From positions 1 to 64,000 of the forward strand of contig JAJAGP010000369.1 of assembly GCA_025084515.1 (NCBI GenBank): a stretch of DNA of 64,000 bases. The letters run 5' to 3'. Both the position numbers and the translations under genes were made by a program. The DNA is from Ancistrus triradiatus. Taxonomy: Eukaryota > Chordata > Actinopteri > Siluriformes > Loricariidae. Shown piece after piece: positions 56,856 to 64,000 of this stretch (positions are counted from its first letter, which is position 1; every line of letters starts with the position of its first letter). The notes beneath the pieces are model-generated. The model was given only the letters and a program-made list of their open reading frames with translations, had not been told where the DNA came from and searched no databases.

Positions 56856-57358
56856 GCACTACCATGCCGTGTTTTTTATCCTCTTATTTAACCAGACTTA
56901 CACGATGCAATTACTTCATTTTTAATGCTAAACCTTTGTTGTTCTTTATATAATGAGTCTTTAGGCGGATTTATGGATAAAACGAATAAAAGTTGGCTCA
57001 TTTTACGTAAACTATAATGGAACACCTTCTTCGGATCCTGATGTTTTGAGAGTACGCAGCCGAATGGTTAATCCAGTGTACCGCGGAATACCTGATGCTT
57101 AAAATCCTTATTATTCATTATCTTCCATTGATGATTAAGTCGAGCCGAAACACGGGAAACTCTGCGCCTCTATCTAAAAGTTGAGAAATTAACTAGCAAA
57201 AGGTTAAGGGGCGGATTGCGAACTCAGTTTAACATTGATGCGTGCATTACATTTCAGGGTAAATAATTCTTGTCAGACTTGACCCAGAAGGTCACAAAAC
57301 ACTGAGGAGGAGTTAATATTTTCTGCGTTTAGCCACAAACATATTCTTATAAACACGC
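56856..57358. other. Unique sequence, nothing seen
   Basis: No feature recognised. Confidence 0.3.
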
Positions 57359-57890
57359 TTATACACAGCAGCATACTCTGGTGGTTTGGTGATAAGAGAC
57401 CCTGACCCGACTCCATGCCATATCAGAGCCTGGCTTTGGCCTTACAACAGTTTGGATGTGTCTTTGGTCCAAAAAAGATCTGTGATACTGATGGGTCTGA
57501 GCACAATCCCCATTCCCACTGGGTGATGGACCATCCCAGATGCCTCCGAGCCCAGAAAAGTCGAGCCGCTTCTGGACATGGTTATAACATAAGGCTTCTT
57601 TTAGCACAGTAACGTTTTAAGTGGCATTTGTGAATGTAACTCTGTATTGTAGAGCTTGATAAAGGTTTGATAAAGGAATCCCTCGTCCATGTGGTTCTAT
57701 CAGCTACTGATGAATGCCGGGAGCAGAGATCACCCCTCTGCAGGTTAGGCTTGTCCCCTTACCCTTTATGCACTGAAATTCCTCCAGATTCCTTGAATCG
57801 TTTAATGATATTATGCTCTGTAGAGGGAGAAATATGGAAATCCCTTCCAATCTTTCTTTGAGGAACATTGTTTTTAAACATTTCCTCACA
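57359..57890 (-). pseudogene. Broken Tc1 transposase (family C, copy 2)
   Basis: Minus-strand reading. 57704-57889 carries the N-terminal DNA-binding part, strongly decayed. 57600-57700 carries the IHKCHLK-like second subdomain region. 57359-57607 reads HVQKRLDFSGLGGIWDGPSP, which with a frame change corresponds to the RRLLWARRHLGW segment before the first catalytic site. The W-S-D-E site itself has become CSDPSV. The rest of the catalytic domain is absent. A dead relic, but it complements copy 1. Confidence 0.78.
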
Positions 57891-58230
57891 CATTTGTTGT
57901 CAAACTGGAGATCTGCCCATCTTTACTCCTCAAAGACTCAACCTTTTGTGGATACTGGTTGAAATCACATCTTTGTTTTTATTTTCATTTCTAGCCCTAA
58001 ACTGCTCCGTCCCTCTTCCAAACTTTTTTTGGAATGTGTTGCAGGCATGAAATGCAGGAATGGACATTTATTAACAAATGAAATGAAGCTGACCAGGAAA
58101 AACATGAAGTATCTCAGGTTCACACTGTCTGCAATGAAATAAAAGTCAAAGTAAATGTAAGGAACACTGTGGGTTTGTTTGAGCTCTGTTTTGCATACCG
58201 TCCCAACTTTTTTCTGATGTGGGGTTTCTT
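57359..58230 (-). mobile_element. Tc1-like transposon, family C, copy 2 (5' side and right end)
   Basis: The right terminus near 58199-58228 (ccgtcccaacttttttctga, then tgtggggtt) and 200 bp before it mirror the left end of copy 1. The left part stops inside the transposase near 57360. Together with copy 1 it shows that the family has inverted repeats of about 200-220 bp. Confidence 0.85.
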
Positions 58231-59084
58231 GTGAAGTAATTTAATACAGCACATCGTGTTGCATAACTAAGGAGCCAGAATTAGAGAATAAATCAGTGCA
58301 TGGTATAAACGTGTGAATATCTCAGAGTTAAGTGAAAGAGGGGTTTGTATTCCCCCACCACCCAGATGGGATTACAGCGTTAAGCCCTGCCGTCACAGTT
58401 AGTGATGGCCCAAATCTCCTCATCGCTCTGAGAAGGCATCGGGCATGTCAGTTCACGCAACACTTCATGATGTGACGGTTTTCCTAAGAACAGTGGGCTC
58501 TGAGAATGCCTCTCTTGTCTTCCTTCCTGTGAGTGGGATCACTTTAGTATGAGCAGTGGGTTACACAAGCCTGAAACCACGTCTACACAAAAGTATCCGT
58601 ACAGACCTGGCTGCTGTCTGTTACAGGAAAATGATCGTACGATTTGCTGGCCGTTTGTAAAACTTACAGAAACAACAGCTGTGCTGAAAAAGTGTTAGCT
58701 GGGCCAAGAAAGCAGCGTGATGTCTAGCTGGCTGTTCTTCAGAATTGACTAACACCCTTGAGGCGAGTATTCATATTTCTTACGGATTTGTCTCTCATTA
58801 ATGCAAACAATTTGTAATCATTTGGATTAGTCATTCAGTGCTGTGGTGCAAATTTGCTCAAATAAACATCAGTCCGTTTGCAAAGTTATGCTGAAAATCT
58901 GCTGGAAACAAAGGTAACCTGAACTACAGGGGAAAACGTACTGGTACGTACATCGAGCTTCAGACCAGAAGATGAAGCTTTTAAGTAAGACTTAAATATG
59001 AAGCATTAGAATACTCTTTTGTCTCCTTTGTTTTATTTCTCCTTTAGAGACTGTAGCTTGCAAACAGTCGGCTTGCTTATGCAT
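58231..59084. other. Unique sequence, no gene seen
   Basis: No feature recognised. Confidence 0.3.
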
Positions 59085-59205
59085 ATTGGAGCCAAAAAAG
59101 AGTGTCCAGCACATCCCACAGACGTTTGTAAAAGATTGTGATCTGTGGAATTTGGAGGCCAGGGAAACACTGAACTCTGTCACGTTCTTCAATCCAAAAT
59201 GTACC
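59085..59205 (-). pseudogene. Mariner-type transposase C-terminal fragment
   Basis: On the minus strand the frame reads NVTEFSVSLASKFHRSQSFT, then NVCGMCWTLFFG. This lines up with the family pattern W-P-NSPDLNPIE-LWD-L around the third catalytic residue, which has decayed here (Asn in place of Glu). No termini are present. The plus-strand frame 59086-59373 is its shadow plus chance sequence. Confidence 0.65.
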
Positions 59206-60964
59206 GTACAAAATGGCGACAACAGACAAACTAATACTAAAATCTCAAATAGAAGCTTCTTATGTACTTATTTCACTCTCTTCTGGATTTACTTCATTAC
59301 TATTGCACCCTTATTTGTTATCTCTTGTCATCCCTTTCCTTCAATCTGCTCCACTTTTACTCTTTCATTCTAGCTTTCCAAACTGTTCTGCTTGCTTTCT
59401 CGGTTTTCTCTTTACCCTTTTTTGCTTTCTTTCTCTTCCATATTTTGTCACAAACATTGTCCTTTCTCATGACTTTCCTAGATGAATATACCGTGTGTAT
59501 TTTCTCTCCTTTTGTGTTTTCTTTTATTTGTCTGTCCCTTTCACAACCACACAAACAATCTAATCGTTAACTGGCAGCATCTCATATAAAGAAACTGCGC
59601 TGGATCTTGGCCAGTTTAGTTTAGAGTATCTGCCCTGAATAAGCTAACCATGTGACTGTGCCATGGCTTCTGGGAAATGTAGTTCACAGGCATAAGGCAC
59701 AAGTTGCACTACTGCCCTCTGCTGCCATCTCTGGTCAGAAGCAGAAGTGCAGAGACAGAGTTGTATGTCAGTGTGGAACAATGAAGTATTTTGCATGTTT
59801 ATTCAAATATTGAAATTAGAACATGTTAAAATATGCTTCACACTTGCAAAACAGTGGCATGATTTTACTGTGCTTCACTCGAATGCATAAACGTGCACCC
59901 AAGGACAAGACGTGTCCAGCTCGAGCGCTAAAGCAAACAACAACTTAAATCATCTGCCTTCAGCGCAAATCAATATACGCAGAAAACAAAGAGCTACGGC
60001 TTTTACTAAATCAATCAGCACCTCACACACCTTTTATTATCCATTAAAATGATGTAAGTACATAAGAACCTAGAAAGCTGTGGCAGAAAAGCTTCTCATG
60101 TGACTTTCTATTATAAATCAGCTTATTAAGCCTGTTTGGTTCGACAGTCACTGGAAAAGCAGCATGTACGCACATCTTATCCTGAAACCACAACCTGTCC
60201 CTGGGGTTTTTTTCCCCCTGCGCTGATGTCTGTCACAGCAGAGACGCAGCTCAGATAGTTGTTTTTGGAAGAGATTTGTAACAACCACACATCTCAGCGG
60301 GATATTTTGGTAGCCGCAGGATCAGAATCCCTCAGCTGTGATTTTACGCAGACACACACTCGATCTGGTGATGCGTACCAATATTCAGTGGTAGAATTCT
60401 GCGAGGCTTATGCCTAATGGAACGTTATGGGTCTTCCTGGAGGAAAAAAAAAGCCATGAATCAACAGTTTTGATCGTTTCCATAAAATCAAGCAAAAGCC
60501 AGTACGGCTTAAATGCGAAGTAAATACACAAATATTCCATCAGTCATTATGCACGAACGGTGCCATACTTCTTAAAAAGTGTCAATCACAAGTACCCCAG
60601 ACACCGTGTCTCCAGCGTGTCACCCAAATCTAAAATTCAAGAGATGGGGGTAAGTCGTGAAGAAGGAAAGCTCTGTGAAATGCTTACGCAGTAAACCGAG
60701 CAGCAGTAAAAAATTGCCTTATATGGCCAGATGCAATATTAAGAAATGTAAAATAGCAATATTGTGTGTTTAAAGCGTGTTGTAAAATGTGCACAATTTC
60801 CTGTGACTCCCATTCGTAATGCATTAACAGACAGGTTTAGCGTATAAAGTCTTATTTATTGAGTGAAGCAGGTATCACGGCACATAAATACGCATGTGTG
60901 ACATGTTATAATATCTGTTATGGTATTATAGTATTATAAAAGCCATGTTTACAACAGAGAAGCT
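59206..60964. other. Pyrimidine-rich then unique sequence, no gene seen
   Basis: 59260-59545 is strongly C/T-rich on the plus strand (tttctctttaccc, tttctttctcttcc), which gives long Phe/Leu/Ser-rich frames by composition. 59600-60960 holds nothing recognisable. Confidence 0.45.
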
Positions 60965-61032
60965 ACATTATATGGCCAAAACTATGTAGACAAATAACAG
61001 AATCGGTTGCTTCAGCTACTCTCACCAGTGTT
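60965..61032. mobile_element. Left-end remnant of the small Tc1/mariner-like MITE
   Basis: acattatatggccaaaacta, then tgtagacaaat and ttcagctactct, match the left part of copy 2 (56370). The right end is missing. Confidence 0.65.
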
Positions 61033-61639
61033 GTAATCAAGACCGCTAGAGCAGAGTCCGAGTCCAGACCAAGACTTGTCAGATTGAGCACACCACAGCC
61101 TGCTATAGTTTATTGAAATACCGACGTCCGCGATGTAATAAAACGCGACATTGTGTCATATATTCACGCTTCATAAAGTGATGTGCATGTAACTATACAG
61201 GCTTCATAAGGCATGCCTATTTAGCACGTATGGCATTTGTATGTCTTAATTTTTAATGCCATGAATGAGTTCTTAACAACTTGCTTCCAAACTACCAAGT
61301 CACTTAATCTGTTTCAAAAAATTAACATGTTAAAGTCATCATCCCATAGTTGCAGGTCACAAAAACACGAGTGCCTTTCACGGAGGCCTCATTACAGCAG
61401 ACAGTAAAACAGCAGACTGGGGAAGAAGGTGCAAAATAGATCATAGGTCAACGAGGGCTGCATTACCGAGGAAGGAAACAGGAGAACTTTTATAGAGCGG
61501 TATAATCACTTTATAGACAACCTGCTTGCCAACTAGCAGACCACGATGACCTGTGTCATTAAACGACGTACTAGGGCACAGACAAAAGGAGGAATGGGCA
61601 CAGTGGGTGTAGATTACGTTCCTAAAGTCGATTCACTCA
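61033..61639. other. Unique sequence, nothing seen
   Basis: No feature recognised. Confidence 0.3.
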
Positions 61640-61790
61640 TTTTCTGTACCTGCTTAATCCAATTCAGGCAGGGCACCAGTCCTTTATAGGGCACACACAC
61701 ACACACACACTGGTAACCTTAGAAATGCACATGGTCATGAGGAGAACATGCAAACTCCCACTCAACAACCAGGTCTCGCCTAGACTACAT
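61640..61790 (-). repeat. SINE 3' part with (CA)n
   Basis: Plus-strand view: ttctgtacctgcttaatcca, attcaggcagggcaccagtc, a (CA)10 run at 61690-61710, then gaggagaacatgcaaactcc. This is the tail-to-body order of a SINE lying on the minus strand. The head is lost. Confidence 0.7.
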
Positions 61791-62552
61791 GTCAATTAAA
61801 GTATAAAAAGGAATAAACGCTACCACTGAAGCACGTAATCATTGTTTATGGATTTGCCATAGGTGCCACCACTGGATGCACACGGATTTATGATCCCTAA
61901 CATGCCAGTCATTTAATGATCCTCCATGCACCTGATTGATCCTGTTATTCACACCTGGTTCATTCATTGGTAGCTCTGCTATCATTTCCGCTCCTCCTTA
62001 TCACCATAGAAAGGCAGTTGTTAATTATTCCTAAAACCTTCCTGGGTCTATTCCGTCAGATGAGACACTGACGCTATTAAAGTAATGAGTGTGTCAGGGT
62101 TCAAAGCACGATCACATGTGATGGACCAAGAGGCCATATCACATGAACATACCTTTATTGGCACTGGCTAATTACGCTATCAGTCGTGGGGGCTCTGATG
62201 TAATGTGTAAAGAGAAGCTGCTTTTTTGGGTTATGATCAACCCCCTCGAAATGGTTATGTTTATGGTTATTTATACTGTTGTAGTACTCAAGGCTGCTGT
62301 AATGAGGTTTCTGTTGAAAGTTACACACGTTTTTGTGACCTACAACTACCGCATGATGACTTTAATATGTTAATTTTTTTGTTCCATAATGTGAAAAAGA
62401 GAGTTTCAATCAACATGTTTTATTATGGACTAGTCTGACATTAAGATTGTCAGCGTACATTTTCAGTTTTTGAAAACATTTTCAGAGTAGGTGGAGAACT
62501 AGAAAAAGAAAGCTTACATTTTAGAGACAAAGACCATCCCGTCCACGAGTAA
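61791..62552. other. Unique sequence, nothing seen
   Basis: The frame 62143-62373 has a hydrophobic run but no domain. Confidence 0.3.
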
Positions 62553-62623
62553 CATGCCCCTGAGTGGCACATCGGTAGAGCACGGGCACTGGAATCCTGT
62601 GATCAGACTCAAACTCCTCCAGG
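62553..62623 (+). pseudogene. tRNA-like relic (tRNA pseudogene or SINE head)
   Basis: cccctgagtggcacatcggt, then agagcacgggcactgg and a decayed box B (actcaaactcc), resemble a tRNA with a box A like the lysine or asparagine type (GGTAGAGC). The anticodon arm is poor and the T arm is broken, so it is not functional. Confidence 0.4.
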
Positions 62624-62667
62624 GTTGGTTACCTCTCAAAGCCTACAGATATTCAAGCAGAACTACT

Positions 62668-62765
62668 GTGGTGCCAAAGCGGTTAAGGTTCCGGACTATA
62701 GGCTTACAGATCCATGGTTTGAGTGCCAAGCTGCCACTGGTTTTTGAGCAATCGCTGAAAGTAGG
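62668..62765 (+). repeat. tRNA-derived SINE head, plus strand
   Basis: gtgccaaagcggttaaggtt (box A), ccatggtttgagtgcc (box B, mutated), then aagctgccactg and tttttgagcaa, the head-to-body order of the family seen on the minus strand at 38068. Confidence 0.65.
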
Positions 62766-62917
62766 ACAGATTTTGATTATGCAGGAATGAGGTATGCGTT
62801 TTCCAATAAGAAATAATGCTGACAGGCTTCCACTATAACAATACTCTGAATTCATCTTACAAACCGACCAACAAGGGTTCAGCAAAGTTTCCACTGGCAT
62901 CTCTAATGTATTCCTGT

Positions 62918-62965
62918 ACATGTGCCCTGTGATGGATGGATGCCCATGTCTAGTGTTAGGTTCCC
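62918..62965 (+). repeat. SINE tail fragment
   Basis: catgtgccctgtgatggatg, then gatgcccatgtc, is a short piece of the common 'ccctgtgatggactggc' tail. Confidence 0.45.
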
Positions 62966-64000
62966 ACCTTTTTATTCAGCTATTAAGTGGGTATAAAAAT
63001 AACGATTGAATGTACAATAACAACGCAGGTAATTATGTGAAACAGCTTTACAGTACGAAGAATTGATCAGACATGATCCCCACCATCCACCACTGATATC
63101 TACCTACAAAAGATAACAAATTATAATGTAATCTACATTTGTAATAGCTGCCTGGACCTGTTGCAAGACTGATTTACTTCAGGAATCATCTTCACTCGGG
63201 TGAGTTGTATTCAGGTCCAAAGTTGACATGATATTGTTTTATCAGGGTAATTGAGTAGATGGAATTATACGTATTATGAAGCACGCTGGTGCACGCCAGT
63301 AGTCGTCCCTGCTTTTATTGCTTAATGACTTGTTTTTCCAACAATTAACACACTTGTCAAACCACAGAGTGAAATAAAGCACTGGAACATTGAGAAATGT
63401 TTAACCTCTTAACTTTTACAGCGGCTAGTACCAGAGCGTCATGTACATGAAACGGTACGTTAAACAGGAATATATGCAACATATCTGAGTCCAAAACTCT
63501 GAGTAACACTCACTGTTTCTGCCGTGTGTTTTATTTTGTTATTTTATTCTATTGATTATTTTCAGCCAGCTGAATCATTTGCACTTGTTAAGCTTTTCCA
63601 ATAGGAGGCAACAATTTCAGACACTTTTCAGACAAAAGTCTGAATTACATCCAGGGTATCTTAATATCATTTTAGAGGTCTGAAGAAAAATGCATGCAGG
63701 CTTGAGCCAACACACATTTGCTTCTTCGAAAACTATTCATTGCTAATTGATTGTAAAATGACAGAATCCTATAAGCAAATAGAAAGCAAACTGAAGACGA
63801 GTGCAGATTGCCATCCTGATACTTGACCTGGAATTCCCCTCAAGATCTCTAGGGGGCATTAATGCCTTGCAGCAGGCACAGGCCGGCTCGGAACAAGGTC
63901 CTTTCCGTCATCGGTTGGGGTGGCATCACTCTGGATGTAAACAAACCTCCCTGGTTCGTCTCCCACCTCTGCTGATTTTCAAGTTTGACATTTCCAAGGC
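62966..64000. other. Unique sequence, no gene seen
   Basis: No repeat end, domain or regulatory signal stands out. Confidence 0.3.

Noticed and set aside
59262..59570. 102-codon Phe/Leu/Ser-rich frame resembling a membrane protein
   Set aside because: The hydrophobicity is a direct result of the pyrimidine-rich tract at 59260-59545.

Overview
The window looks like intergenic or intronic DNA of a ray-finned fish. The evidence is the repeat content: several Tc1/mariner families carrying DDE-transposase remnants, many tRNA-derived SINE fragments with intact box B motifs, small TIR elements typical of teleosts, and long (GT)n, (CA)n and (AAT)n microsatellites. From memory of repeat families, an ostariophysan such as a catfish is a reasonable guess, but the sequence does not prove it. 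I found no intact protein-coding gene, no functional tRNA, no rRNA and no CRISPR array. Almost all open frames are chance frames, antisense shadows of dead transposases, or frames through low-stop tandem repeats.

Layout. 1-5 kb: end of a Tc1 element (family A), a nearly complete but dead 1.5-kb Tc1 element (family B, 2276-3774), and a facing (TG)n/(CA)n pair. 5-11 kb: unique AT-rich DNA, microsatellites and a regulatory-looking block at 10.4-10.85 kb. 11-16 kb: a truncated family A copy joined to a 21-bp minisatellite, then SINEs and AT-rich repeats. 16-25 kb: a degenerate 'ggaactgg' minisatellite, three mariner-like relics, a 1.2-kb AAT/ATT complex containing a 376-bp tandem duplication and flanked by two diverged copies of a ~230-bp segment, and a third family A copy joined to a 30-bp minisatellite. 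26-30 kb: a tandem array of 'tgtccccacaagga' modules, a transposase relic, a 620-bp MITE and a conserved-looking block. 32-38 kb: unique DNA with candidate regulatory blocks, SINEs and half of a family C Tc1 element. 40-45 kb: a ~750-bp, 21-bp-period minisatellite, a diverged local duplication, transposase and SINE relics, and an enhancer-like block at 45.1-45.5 kb. 47-58 kb: small MITEs, enhancer-like DNA at 54.2-54.7 kb, an exon-like 200-bp segment at 55.8-56.0 kb, and the other half of family C. 58-64 kb: sparse relics.

The transposase remnants are all inactivated by stops, frameshifts or deletions, so no working mobile element is expected. The most useful leads are the paired segment around 17.9 and 20.4 kb, the exon-like segment at 55.8 kb, the regulatory-looking blocks, the repeated joining of broken Tc1 copies to minisatellites, and a patch at 11.5-12.0 kb whose doubled bases suggest assembly error. 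All conservation statements are inference; no alignment could be run.
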